Shown in pieces: positions 29,865 to 37,284 of a stretch of DNA of 64,000 nucleotides. Source of the stretch: Marinobacter qingdaonensis (GTDB taxonomy: Bacteria; Pseudomonadota; Gammaproteobacteria; Pseudomonadales; Oleiphilaceae); assembly GCF_034555935.1 (NCBI RefSeq), contig NZ_JAYDCJ010000003.1, positions 2,542,001 to 2,606,000 on the forward strand, given 5' to 3'. Position numbers and translations under genes: made by a program. How positions within the stretch are numbered: position 1 is the stretch's first letter; every line of letters begins with the position of its first letter. Below the pieces are notes generated by a model. It was given only the letters and a program-made list of their open reading frames with translations, did no database searches and was not told the origin of the DNA.

Positions 29865-29976
29865 TGTGAGCCCCCTATGGATTGCGAAGGTTTCGACCCG
29901 CGTGTGCCTTCCTGGCGGTCATGATTCCAACAGCCAAGCCTAAAGAATGAAGATAAGGTGTGGCTTAAGTAGGTGT

Positions 29977-30111
29977 GGTGTAAAAACGACACCTCTGGAT
30001 TCCCGAAAACCCGCTTACAGGTGTCAAAAACGACACCTCTGACTCTCGAAATCATGCCCAATGGTGTAAAAACGACACCTCTGGAGGTGCTACAGGTGTC
30101 GAAATTCCACC
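29977..30111. repeat. Array of palindromic repeats, 43-bp period (candidate origin or operator)
   Basis: Three near-identical copies of ggtgtaaaaacgacacctct start at 29977, 30020 and 30063, exactly 43 bp apart. The middle copy has one extra C. A degenerate fourth copy starts at 30095. Each unit is itself an imperfect palindrome (GGTGT-N7-ACACC). The array lies immediately after the putative replication gene (30123-30518). The spacing of about four helical turns puts all sites on one DNA face, as in iteron origins or cooperative operators. Confidence 0.75.
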
Positions 30112-30122
30112 GGATGATTTTT

Positions 30123-30518
30123 TTATGCTGCCTTGCTTTGGTCATCTGAGATTTCCTCCCAATCATTGGTTGGTTCTCGGTGTCGCCAACACGGCATCCA
30201 GGTGAGACGCCAGGTCCGGGTTTTAGAATGCGTCCGGGAGCTGAAAAGGCTTTCGTCGATCTTCACGATGAAGCCTGCCTCCTCGAGCTCCTTGAAGGCC
30301 CGCATTGCTGTTTTCCGCGAACATGGGATCTTGGCTTCGGCCTCTCTCACTCCATAGTCCACCGGCCCTCTGGGGGACCAATGCGTTTGCAATAACATCA
30401 TCAGTGCTTTCGCTTGGGGCGACAGATTGAGATAGGCTTCCGACGCCAGTAATCGGCGCTGGATGGCGACTACACCCCCCTTCTTATCGAAGGGGAGTCT
30501 TGGTTTGTTTTTCGCCAT
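30123..30518 (-). CDS. Winged-helix protein, probable replication initiator or regulator
   Basis: 131 residues. LLASEAYLNLSPQAKALMMLLQTHWSPRGPVDYGVREAEAKIPCSRKTAMRAFKELEEAGFIVKIDE is a winged-helix domain like those of phage/plasmid replication proteins (RepA_N/phage_rep_O-like). The C-terminus is basic, Trp-rich, then acidic. It lies beside the palindrome array, as iteron-type Rep genes do, but it is short for an initiator and lacks a primase or helicase domain. It could instead be the repressor that binds those repeats. Confidence 0.6.
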   Translation of the reverse strand: MAKNKPRLPFDKKGGVVAIQRRLLASEAYLNLSPQAKALMMLLQTHWSPRGPVDYGVREAEAKIPCSRKTAMRAFKELEEAGFIVKIDESLFSSRTHSKTRTWRLTWMPCWRHREPTNDWEEISDDQSKAA

Positions 30519-30556
30519 AGGGCGTCACCCCTGCGGCTCTGAGAGGTATGTAGGGA

Positions 30557-30949
30557 TCATCCGGCGGCCCTCCTTGCCTCATAGGCATCGAGCAATGCCT
30601 GGGCTCTCTCCCGAGACTCCGGCTTCAGGTGGTAAACGCCGGGGCGTGTCTTGAAGCCGTCGCGGTCGATCACTTCAATCCGCTGGGTTTTAATCTGAAT
30701 CAGGAAATCGTGCCGCAATTGGCCGACATACTCCGGGCCGTTGGTAGTGCCTGCCACGCGATCGGCTTCGAGCCGGGGCAGGGGGCCAGCCAAGAGCCGC
30801 TGAAGCAATCGGACGTGCCGAGGGCTCAATTGCACGGCGAGGATTAACAGGCTGCTGTGGTTGTGGTTATACTGCGCGTGAGTACCAAGTGCTTTTTCTG
30901 AGCTCTCGACCAGGTTGCCGCCGGCGGGAGCTTTCTTTTCCTCAGTCAT
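30557..30949 (-). CDS. Element protein with possible DNA-binding fold
   Basis: 130 residues. Low-complexity N-terminal 35 residues, then LSPRHVRLLQRLLAGPLPRLEADRVAGTTNGPEYVGQLRHDFLIQI, which reads as a winged-helix (GPEYVxxLR recognition helix) and ends in RERAQALLDAYEARRAAG. Third gene of the run starting with the AlpA-like gene (1-base overlap with the 71-aa gene upstream). Function unknown; probable DNA binding is inference. Confidence 0.6.
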   Translation of the reverse strand: MTEEKKAPAGGNLVESSEKALGTHAQYNHNHSSLLILAVQLSPRHVRLLQRLLAGPLPRLEADRVAGTTNGPEYVGQLRHDFLIQIKTQRIEVIDRDGFKTRPGVYHLKPESRERAQALLDAYEARRAAG

Positions 30950-31164
30950 TACTTTCCCTCCCTCTCTTCGATCCAGCTAAACAGCTCCTCGAGTGCGACG
31001 ACTTTGCAGCCGCTAACACGCTCGATTCTGAGCTCGCCCAGAGAAACAGCATCGGTTACTTCCGATGCGGTCAGGTTCATCGTGCGGGGTACTTCGGATA
31101 GGGCTAGGTATTGCTGGCGGCCTCGGAAGAACCAGCCGGGCTGAACGGATTGGTTGGTTTTCAT
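30949..31164 (-). CDS. Small element protein (MerR/excisionase-like?)
   Basis: 71 residues. YLALSEVPRTMNLTASEVTDAVSLGELRIERVSGCKVVALEELFSWIEE resembles the helix-turn-helix plus wing of excisionase/MerR-type proteins. It overlaps the AlpA-like gene by 4 bases and the next gene by 1. Possibly a second directionality or regulatory factor. No firm family. Confidence 0.58.
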   Translation of the reverse strand: MKTNQSVQPGWFFRGRQQYLALSEVPRTMNLTASEVTDAVSLGELRIERVSGCKVVALEELFSWIEEREGK

Positions 31165-31355
31165 GCCGCTGCCTCCTTGCTGGCTTCCCAGGCTTCGATC
31201 TCTGAGAGCTTCCAGCGGGTGCAGTTCGGGCCAAGCTTTATAGGGGAGGGGAACGTACCTTTCTTTGCCCAGCGCCAGGGTGTGACACGGGAGACTTGGT
31301 AGCGAAGGGCTAAGTCCAAGTCCGAAACATACTTCTCTGCCAAATCACGGTTCAT
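31161..31355 (-). CDS. AlpA-family regulator/excisionase
   Basis: 64 residues: a HTH of the AlpA/Phage_AlpA type with YQVSRVTPWRWAKKGTFPSPIKLGPNCTRWKLSEIEAW. This is the standard signature (S..T..RW...G.FP.P......RW...ei..W). AlpA proteins activate integrase or act as excisionases in P4-like satellites. First gene of a four-gene minus-strand run; the upstream region 31356-31482 contains repeats. Confidence 0.92.
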   Translation of the reverse strand: MNRDLAEKYVSDLDLALRYQVSRVTPWRWAKKGTFPSPIKLGPNCTRWKLSEIEAWEASKEAAA

Positions 31356-31425
31356 CGTTGTGCCTCATGTGATTTCGTTTAACACATGGGCAGTTAGCCA
31401 GCGGAATGAACGGCTTGAGACGCCT

Positions 31426-31488
31426 CTCCAGTGGACTAAGAGCAGTTTCCAATGGATAAAGAACAGTCTCCTGTGGAGACTGCTATCT
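31426..31488. repeat. Three degenerate 21-bp tandem repeats upstream of the AlpA-like gene
   Basis: ctccagtggactaagagcag, ttccaatggataaagaacag and ctcctgtggagactgctatc begin at 31426, 31447 and 31468, exactly 21 bp apart. A repeating ctcc.rtgga core is visible. They lie upstream of the AlpA-like gene and may be binding sites for it or for the integrase. The third copy is partly explained by the terminator hairpin. Confidence 0.4.
31461..31482 (-). terminator. Terminator of the integrase operon
   Basis: Perfect stem cagtctcc/ggagactg around tgt (31464-31482), directly after the stop of the gene ending at 31483. On the minus strand it is followed by TTCTTT. Confidence 0.65.
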
Positions 31489-32370
31489 CAGCTTAATACC
31501 ATTGTCCTTGGCGTACTTCCGAATCCAGTTTGTGATTGTTCGGGGCTCGTATTCATGGCCTCTAGCTTCGAGCCAGTCAGCATAATAGACACCGGCTTTT
31601 TCGGCGCTTCGGAATTCGCTTTTTCTCTTGCTCCAATCTTGCGTAACAAGTTGCACCGCCTCGTTTCGTTTGGCATGTCTCCCAGAATTCATCGACTGGG
31701 ATTTCCTCCTTTTTTGGCATTCGTCTCTTAGTTCTATATTTCTTTTAGTGCGGTTATAAGCGTCGATCTTTTCAAACCAGTGGGTTACCCAGTCATAATC
31801 GAGCCCTCCAGCATCACCGAAAGAAACGCCGATGAGAGTAGTGTCTAGGTGTGAGAGGGTAAAATAGGCCGCTAGAAGTTCCCGATCGTATGGGAAACAC
31901 TCAATATCCATCTGTAAACACTGTTGTTCGCATATGTCGTCAAGCATCACCAGGCTGGGCTCGATTGCGGAATGCGCCCAGAACCCCCTAGGGTCAACGG
32001 TTATAGGTGGAAGCTCCGTAATGGGCTCGGCTGCTTCTGACAAGAGTATTAAACGGCCATCGGTAATCAGCTTATCGAACATCTCCTTCATACTGTTGAA
32101 AACCTTAACCATCTCCGAGGGATAGCGCTCCCTTAACTCCTTAAACGATTCGGTAGTAATCTCCCCGTCTTCCACCTTTGATCTCACAACATCGAAGGCT
32201 CTTTTGCCCGCTTCCCAAAGAATAGGATCGGAAATCGGTTTTTCATCAAACCCGGTCATGATGAACGTCTTATTCTGCTCTCCCTCTTCTCCTTCGCGAA
32301 AGGACTTGATCGGGTCGAACGACCAGTCGTAGGTTCTTTGAGCTGGCAGTTTCAATTCTTTATTGCTCAT
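31483..32370 (-). CDS. Unknown protein coupled to the integrase
   Basis: 295 residues from the ATG at 32370 (MSNKELKLPAQ). It overlaps the integrase stop by 4 bases (ATGA), so the two are translated together. Composition is markedly A+T rich compared with the chromosome. The N-terminal 200 residues have no recognisable motif. The C-terminal 75 (RHAKRNEAVQLVTQDW...AGVYYADWLEARGHEYEPRTITNWIRKYAKDNGIKLR) look like a HTH domain common at the end of phage-associated proteins. May be a recombination or regulation partner, or cargo. Confidence 0.65.
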   Translation of the reverse strand: MSNKELKLPAQRTYDWSFDPIKSFREGEEGEQNKTFIMTGFDEKPISDPILWEAGKRAFDVVRSKVEDGEITTESFKELRERYPSEMVKVFNSMKEMFDKLITDGRLILLSEAAEPITELPPITVDPRGFWAHSAIEPSLVMLDDICEQQCLQMDIECFPYDRELLAAYFTLSHLDTTLIGVSFGDAGGLDYDWVTHWFEKIDAYNRTKRNIELRDECQKRRKSQSMNSGRHAKRNEAVQLVTQDWSKRKSEFRSAEKAGVYYADWLEARGHEYEPRTITNWIRKYAKDNGIKLR

Positions 32371-33665
32371 GCTTTGCTCTCCCCAATGGCTACCACCTTG
32401 CCGGATTCTTTCTTGGTCTCGCCGTGCAAACAGAACTGCGCCCAATCCGCCATCAGTAGCCGACGCTTGTCTATCAGCTCTGAGCGGGCGTAGGCGGCCC
32501 TTGTGGCGTCACTGTTGACGTGGGCTAGGGCGAGCTCCGAAACCTCGTCAGCATACGCCGTGTGCTCCCGGGCCCAATCCTTGAACGTGGATCGGAAGCC
32601 GTGGGCGGTTACTTTCTGATCCATTCGCTTGAGCAAGGCGGAAAGGAAATTGTTTGAGGGAATATCCCCCTTTGGCCCCGGAAAAATCAGGGCTTCAGGC
32701 TTGCCGAGTTCCATGGATTCCAGGAGCTTCACAGCTGCATCGGTCAGCGGGACGCGGTGTTCCTTTCCTGATTTCATGCGATCCGCTGGCACGGTCCACA
32801 GCTTTCGCTTGAGGTCTACTTCCTGCCAGGTCACACCGGGCTTTCCAATGCGCTTGTCGCCAATCACCTCGTTGGTTCGGGCAGCAGTGAGAATCAGGAA
32901 CTCGAGAGCGCGGGCCGCTGTGCCGGTGCGCTTTTGCAAATCAGTCATAAACTCCGGCATCTGTTCGACCGGCAGGGCAGAGTGGTGATTCTTCTTTTTG
33001 ATTTTCTCGGGCGATGGATAGACTTCATCCAGATAGCCCTGCCACCGAGCAGGGTTGTCGTTGGACCGATAGCCGTGAATTGCGCACCATCCGAGAATGT
33101 TCTCGATCCTGGCCCTGACGCGGTTGGCCGTCTCGGTTTTCGTTTCCCAGATCGGATCCAGCACCAACTTAATGTGTGACAGCTCAATCTCTCGAACTGG
33201 CACCTTGCCAATGTGCGGGACGGCGTAGGTATTGAGGCTATTCTTCCACTGCTGCGCCTGCCTCGGGTTTTTGAATTCCTTCTCTTTCATCTTGATGTAT
33301 TCATCCATGGCGGCGACAAAGGTTAGGGTGCTGATTTGTTCCGCCAGCAGAGCCCGCTTTAACGCTCGTTTCTCTTCCAGTGGGTCTACCCCTTCCCGGA
33401 TCTTTTCTTTCACCTCACGGGCTTTCTCTCGCGCCTGTGCGAGTGAAATCTCTGGGTACGGGCCAAGGCCAACGTCTCGGCGCTTAATTCCGATTTTGGT
33501 TCTCAGTATCCAGAGCTTGGAGCCGGAGGGCGTGACTTTAAGAAGCAGGCCGGAAACTCCGCCAACCGGATAGCGGACCTCAATAGCTTTTCCGGATTTC
33601 GGGTCTACCCTGTGGGAGAGGCGCTTTACCTCAATTGGCGTAAGTTCCTTGGCAATCTTTGGCAT
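32367..33665 (-). CDS. int: P4-type tyrosine integrase
   Basis: 432 residues. The N-terminal DUF4102 arm-binding domain (PKIAKELTPIEVKRLSHRVDPKSG, then LLLKVTPSGSKLWILR) is followed by a SAM-like core-binding domain and the catalytic domain. Catalytic residues: Arg in LTAARTNEVIG, the HGFR motif (TAHGFRSTFKDWA), the LAH block and the Tyr in RAAYARSELIDKRR. This family integrates at tRNA 3' ends, consistent with the tRNA-Ser target. It lies about 170 bp inside the right attachment repeat and reads inward. Confidence 0.96.
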   Translation of the reverse strand: MPKIAKELTPIEVKRLSHRVDPKSGKAIEVRYPVGGVSGLLLKVTPSGSKLWILRTKIGIKRRDVGLGPYPEISLAQAREKAREVKEKIREGVDPLEEKRALKRALLAEQISTLTFVAAMDEYIKMKEKEFKNPRQAQQWKNSLNTYAVPHIGKVPVREIELSHIKLVLDPIWETKTETANRVRARIENILGWCAIHGYRSNDNPARWQGYLDEVYPSPEKIKKKNHHSALPVEQMPEFMTDLQKRTGTAARALEFLILTAARTNEVIGDKRIGKPGVTWQEVDLKRKLWTVPADRMKSGKEHRVPLTDAAVKLLESMELGKPEALIFPGPKGDIPSNNFLSALLKRMDQKVTAHGFRSTFKDWAREHTAYADEVSELALAHVNSDATRAAYARSELIDKRRLLMADWAQFCLHGETKKESGKVVAIGESKA

Positions 33666-33995
33666 CGAAAAAGCCCACTATTTGGCCCACAAAAAATGTT
33701 GTCATTCGATGCTACATGGTGCTACGCTGCGTTACAAGTGCTTGAGGATGAAATTCGTTAAGGCGCTGTTTTTGATAGGTAATTTGCTTTTTATAGGCGG
33801 GAAAAACAAGTGCTTAGGTGGTGAGTTAGTATTCCTGGCCCACCGCCATTTTCCTCCCCTTCTAGTATTTGCACCCCGTTTTTTCGATCGTCGTTGAATC
33901 CCCGACAACCCGGTTAATACCGTTGCTTGCATCTGATCCGAATCGGTGTGGCGATGAGTTGTGGCTAAGCGTGACCGCCAGCCTGCGGGCGAGGT
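33666..33995. other. Right end of element and junction
   Basis: No gene. Holds the integrase upstream region, two copies of acaagtgctt(g)agg (33734-33747 and 33806-33818) that could be integrase arm sites, the attR repeat and about 140 bp of chromosomal spacer downstream of pxpA. Confidence 0.6.
33834..33854 (+). repeat. attR direct repeat
   Basis: Exact second copy of the 21-bp core at 24561-24581. The flanking bases differ on both sides, so the repeat is precisely 21 bp. Confidence 0.93.
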
Positions 33996-34736
33996 TCAGG
34001 TGGCCGGGGTTTTCAGTGCTTCCCGAATGGCTCGAACGGCTTCGAGTGCGCTTTCGTTGTCCCCGTGCACGCAAAGGCTGTGCGCCGGCAGGTCCAGCCA
34101 ACGGCCGTTGATGCTGAAGACGCCGCCTTTCTCGGCGAACGACAGGGCCTGATCGACAATGATCTTGGTGTCGGTGTGGACCGCGCCTTGTTGGGCTCGG
34201 GGCACCAACAGGCCTTCATCGGTGTAGGCGCGATCGGCAAAGGCTTCCAGCAATACTGGCACGCCGGCCTGCTCGACAATCGCGATCTGCTCCCGGTATC
34301 GACAGCTGACCGGCATCATCAGGGGCAGGTCGTGGCGGTAGTCGTGCACCGCCTCGGCCACGGCCCGCAGCAGGGCGTCGTCGCGCATCATGTCGTTGTT
34401 CAGGGCGCCGTGGGGTTTCACGTAGCTGATGTGGGTTTTTTCCGCCCGGCACATGCCGTCCAGTGCGCCCATCTGGTACAGCATCAGGGCGTGAATCTCT
34501 TCCGCGGAGTGGGCGATGGAGCGGCGGCCAAACCCCGCCAGGTCGTGATAGGAGGGGTGGGCGCCGATCTCCACCTCGTGCTGGGCCGCCAGGGCGACCG
34601 TACGCCGGATGACCATCGGGTCGGCAGCGTGGAAGCCACAGGCCACGTTGGCCATGTCGATCAGGGGCATTACCGCGTCGTCCTGGCCCATCTGCCAGGC
34701 GCCGTAACTCTCACCAAGATCGCAGTTCAGCTTCAT
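33996..34736 (-). CDS. pxpA: 5-oxoprolinase subunit A (LamB/YcsF family)
   Basis: PxpA removes 5-oxoproline damage product together with PxpBC by ATP-dependent opening to glutamate. Starts MKLNCDLGESYGAWQMGQDDAVMPLIDMANVACGFHAADP, the family signature; ISYVKPHGALNNDMM and YTDEGLLVPR are further conserved blocks. 246 aa is normal. It follows hemH after 3 bp. pxpB/pxpC are not next to it, unlike in most genomes. Confidence 0.95.
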   Translation of the reverse strand: MKLNCDLGESYGAWQMGQDDAVMPLIDMANVACGFHAADPMVIRRTVALAAQHEVEIGAHPSYHDLAGFGRRSIAHSAEEIHALMLYQMGALDGMCRAEKTHISYVKPHGALNNDMMRDDALLRAVAEAVHDYRHDLPLMMPVSCRYREQIAIVEQAGVPVLLEAFADRAYTDEGLLVPRAQQGAVHTDTKIIVDQALSFAEKGGVFSINGRWLDLPAHSLCVHGDNESALEAVRAIREALKTPAT

Positions 34737-34739
34737 GAC

Positions 34740-35849
34740 TCACACATCCCGGCCCGGAAACGTGGCCTCCTTTCGGTGATCCGCCAGCTGCTGGCGCTCG
34801 GCCAGCTGGTCCGGATCGTTACGCGGAACGGTCCAGCCCTGTAGGTTGTCTTCGATGAGCTGCACCAGCGCCTCAATGTGTCCAGGCGTGGCGTTCAGCG
34901 CCGGAATGTAGCTGAAGCGCTGGCCGCCGGCCTCCATGAAGTAGTCACGGTTTTCCTCGTCGATTTCCTCGACCGTTTCCAGGCAGTCGGAGGAAAAGCC
35001 GGGGCAGAACACATCAATAGATTTTACACCTTTTTCCGGCAGGGACTTCAGTGTTTCGTCGGTGTAGGGCTTCAGCCACTCCTCCCGACCGAAACGGGAC
35101 TGGAAGGTGGTGAGGTAGTCCTCCTCCGACAGGCCCAGGCGCTGGGCCAGGAGCCGTGAGGTCTTATGGCACTCGCAATGGTAGGGATCACCCTTGAGCA
35201 GGTATTTCAGGGGCACCCCGTGGTACGACAACACCAACTTGTCGTTCCGGCCATGGTTGGCCCAATGCGCTTCGATGTGCCGGGCCATGGCTTCGATGTA
35301 GGGCGGGTAATCCGGGTAGTGGGACACGAACCGCAGGTCGGGTAGCCAGCGGCGTTGCCGGAAGTCATTGGAAATGGCATCGAAGGTGGACGCCGAGGTC
35401 GATGCCGAATACTGGGGGTACAGGGGCAGGACCAGCAGTTTGCGGACGCCCTGTTCCTGCATCTCGTCCAGCACCTTGGGGATCGACGGGTTGCCATAGC
35501 GCATGGCAAACCCGACCACCACGTTGGTGCCGTATTTCTTCTTGAGTGCCTCGCGAATACCGTCCGCCTGCCGGGCGGTGTGGATCAGCAGTGGTGATCC
35601 CTCGGGCTCCCAGATGCCGGCATAGGCTTTGGCGCTGCGGCGGGGCCGAATGCGCAGGATGACGCCGTGCAGGATCAGCCACCACAGGGGCCGGGGCACC
35701 TCCACCACGCGAGGATCAGACAGGAATTCAGCCAGGTAGCGACGCAGTGCCGACGGGGTCGGGGCGTCCGGAGTACCCAGATTGGTGACCAGCACCCCGA
35801 GGCGCTCCGGCTGTCCGTGACTGAAGTTGGCTGAACCTTTGAACTGCAT
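34740..35849 (-). CDS. hemH: Ferrochelatase
   Basis: Inserts Fe2+ into protoporphyrin IX, the last step of protoheme synthesis. From the ATG at 35849 it reads MQFKGSANFSHGQPERLGVLVTNLGTPDAPTPSALRRYLAEFLSDPRVVE. Active-site blocks: LSYHGVPLKYLLKGDPYHCECHKTS with the metal-inserting His, and CPGFSSDCLETVEEI with the conserved Glu. 369 aa, close to the E. coli enzyme with a longer N-terminus. A reading from 35948 would add 33 unconserved residues. Confidence 0.96.
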   Translation of the reverse strand: MQFKGSANFSHGQPERLGVLVTNLGTPDAPTPSALRRYLAEFLSDPRVVEVPRPLWWLILHGVILRIRPRRSAKAYAGIWEPEGSPLLIHTARQADGIREALKKKYGTNVVVGFAMRYGNPSIPKVLDEMQEQGVRKLLVLPLYPQYSASTSASTFDAISNDFRQRRWLPDLRFVSHYPDYPPYIEAMARHIEAHWANHGRNDKLVLSYHGVPLKYLLKGDPYHCECHKTSRLLAQRLGLSEEDYLTTFQSRFGREEWLKPYTDETLKSLPEKGVKSIDVFCPGFSSDCLETVEEIDEENRDYFMEAGGQRFSYIPALNATPGHIEALVQLIEDNLQGWTVPRNDPDQLAERQQLADHRKEATFPGRDV

Positions 35850-35892
35850 AGATGTTACCCGTTGACTGGCGAGCTGATTGGACGTGCGCCCG

Positions 35893-36324
35893 TTATTGAT
35901 GGGCGCTGGACTGCTGGGCCAGGCGAGGTGCCAGGCCGCTGATGTCATAACCTGCGTTCCGGGCCTTGGTGAAGATTTCCTGGGCGGAGGTGTCGCGCGC
36001 GGCGCTCAATGCCCAAAGAACGGTACACCGTGTTCCCGAACGGCAGAAGGCCAATACGGGTTTTTCAGCAGCGCGGATCATCGGCGCAAACCGGTCGATG
36101 TCGTCGTCGGTGATGTTGCCGGATTCCACCGGCATGTATACCCATTCGAGTCCGTGTTCCCGGGCCGCCGCTTCGATATCCGCCATGGCGGGTTGGCCGA
36201 ACTCCTCCTGGTCAGGGCGGTTGGCCACGAGGGTCTTGAAGCCCAACCGAGCGGCTTCGGCCACGTCGGCGACGGAAAGTTGCGGGGCGACCGAGATCGA
36301 GTCGTCGATTTTTCTGAAATCCAT
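35893..36324 (-). CDS. TIGR01244 sulfur-transferase / DSP-like phosphatase domain protein
   Basis: 143 residues of the phosphatase-fold domain that is fused to persulfide dioxygenase in BLH proteins (TIGR01244). Starts MDFRKIDDSISVAPQLSVADVAEAARLGFKTLVANRPD. The P-loop AFCRSGTRC (about 93-101) holds the active Cys. In BigR-type operons this domain acts in sulfide detoxification. The YeeE/YedE pair just upstream on the same strand (95 bp) supports a sulfur role. Confidence 0.85.
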   Translation of the reverse strand: MDFRKIDDSISVAPQLSVADVAEAARLGFKTLVANRPDQEEFGQPAMADIEAAAREHGLEWVYMPVESGNITDDDIDRFAPMIRAAEKPVLAFCRSGTRCTVLWALSAARDTSAQEIFTKARNAGYDISGLAPRLAQQSSAHQ

Positions 36325-36419
36325 GGGTCATCGTCTCCAAAATTCGGATGGCTCACCGCTATGATCGCACAGGCGACCGCGGCTGTCAGAACGTCGGCCG
36401 GTCAAGGTAGCAGAAAAGC

Positions 36420-36845
36420 TCAGGATTTTGCCCGCCGACGCTCAATCACCTCGAAAACGGCCATGCCGGCAACCATCGCAACGACGAACACCAGGGCCTT
36501 GAGCTCGCCCGCGCCCAAGGCCACCAGGCCGGGGCCGGGGCAAAACCCGGCCAGGCCCCAGCCCACCCCAAAGGTAAGGCCGCCAAACACCAGCCGCTTG
36601 TCAATCCGGGTGTTGGTGGGCAGGCTGATCGAGGCGCCCAGGAACGACAGGGTGCGCCGCCGGGCCACGGCAACGCCGATCACGCCGACCATAATTGCCC
36701 CGACCATGACCAGGGCCAGCGAGGGATCCCAGGGGCCGGCCAGATCAAGAAATCCGAGCACCTTGTCCGGGTTGGCCATTCCGGAAATCAGCAGGCCCAG
36801 ACCGAACACCAGTCCAGCCAGCAGTGATGCGAACGCGTAGGCCAT
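36420..36845 (-). CDS. YeeE/YedE-family permease half (DUF6691)
   Basis: 141 residues from the ATG at 36845. Four hydrophobic segments, with the family motifs GLLISGMANPDKVLGFLDLAG and GWGLAGFCPGPGLVALG, where the Cys is the presumed sulfur-handling residue. Such two-gene permeases (like PmpAB) are thought to move sulfur compounds such as thiosulfate or sulfide across the inner membrane. It follows the partner gene by 4 bp. In-frame upstream sequence to 37043 lies inside the partner gene and was rejected. Confidence 0.9.
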   Translation of the reverse strand: MAYAFASLLAGLVFGLGLLISGMANPDKVLGFLDLAGPWDPSLALVMVGAIMVGVIGVAVARRRTLSFLGASISLPTNTRIDKRLVFGGLTFGVGWGLAGFCPGPGLVALGAGELKALVFVVAMVAGMAVFEVIERRRAKS

Positions 36846-36849
36846 GGTT

Positions 36850-37284
36850 TCAGCCCTCCAGCAAATGACGAATGAGATAAACCGTGGCGAATCCGGCCGC
36901 CATGAAGGTGAGGGTGGCGGCCAGGGATCTCGGCGACAACCGGGACAGCCCGCAAACCCCGTGCCCGCTGGTGCAGCCGGATCCGTAGCGCGTGCCAAGG
37001 CCGACCAGCAGACCGGCAAGAACCAACGTTGGGTAGTCCGCATCGATCTGTATGGGGGGTAGGGTTGAGAACAGCAGCCACAGCGCTGGCGTTGCCATCA
37101 GCCCCACCAGGAACGCCAGCCGCCAGAGGGTATCGCCGCGGACCGGGCGCAGGCAGCCCGCCAGTATGCCGCTGATGCCGGCGATGCGGCCGTTAAGCAG
37201 TAGCAGGCCGGCGGCAGCAAGTCCGATCAGGCTGCCGCCAATCAGCGCGGTCCAGGGGGTGAATTCGGTCCAGGCAATGGTCAT
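36850..37284 (-). CDS. YeeE/YedE-family permease half
   Basis: 144 residues from the ATG at 37284 (MTIAWTEFTPWTALIGG); a TTG five codons upstream is possible. Four to five hydrophobic segments and the GTRYGSGCTSGHGVCGLSRLSPRS motif with two Cys, the YeeE/YedE signature. First gene of the sulfur-related run that continues with the second half and the TIGR01244 protein. It has an SD GGAG. An intrinsic terminator lies in its upstream region. Confidence 0.92.
   Translation of the reverse strand: MTIAWTEFTPWTALIGGSLIGLAAAGLLLLNGRIAGISGILAGCLRPVRGDTLWRLAFLVGLMATPALWLLFSTLPPIQIDADYPTLVLAGLLVGLGTRYGSGCTSGHGVCGLSRLSPRSLAATLTFMAAGFATVYLIRHLLEG

Larger units (their letters stand above)
24561..33854. 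mobile_element. 9.3-kb integrated element in tRNA-Ser (satellite-like)
   Basis: Bounded by a 21-bp direct repeat (24561-24581 and 33834-33854) that duplicates the tRNA-Ser 3' end. Inside are a P4-type integrase next to the right end, an AlpA-like regulator, a putative replication module, a prohead protease, a coiled-coil protein, a tape-measure protein and several unknown genes. The DNA, especially the integrase-proximal third, is visibly more A+T rich than the flanks. No capsid, portal, terminase, baseplate or lysis gene was recognised. All reading frames are open and tightly packed, so it does not look like a decayed prophage. Best read as a phage satellite or mini-prophage. Confidence 0.88.

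Noticed and set aside
29977..30111. Palindrome array as a CRISPR
   Set aside because: Only three to four units, self-palindromic, spacers very similar in length but no cas genes and repeats too short; fits iterons or operators better.
29861..30166. 101-codon minus frame across the palindrome array
   Set aside because: It is made of the repeats themselves (repeated VVF peptide) and overlaps the end of the winged-helix gene.
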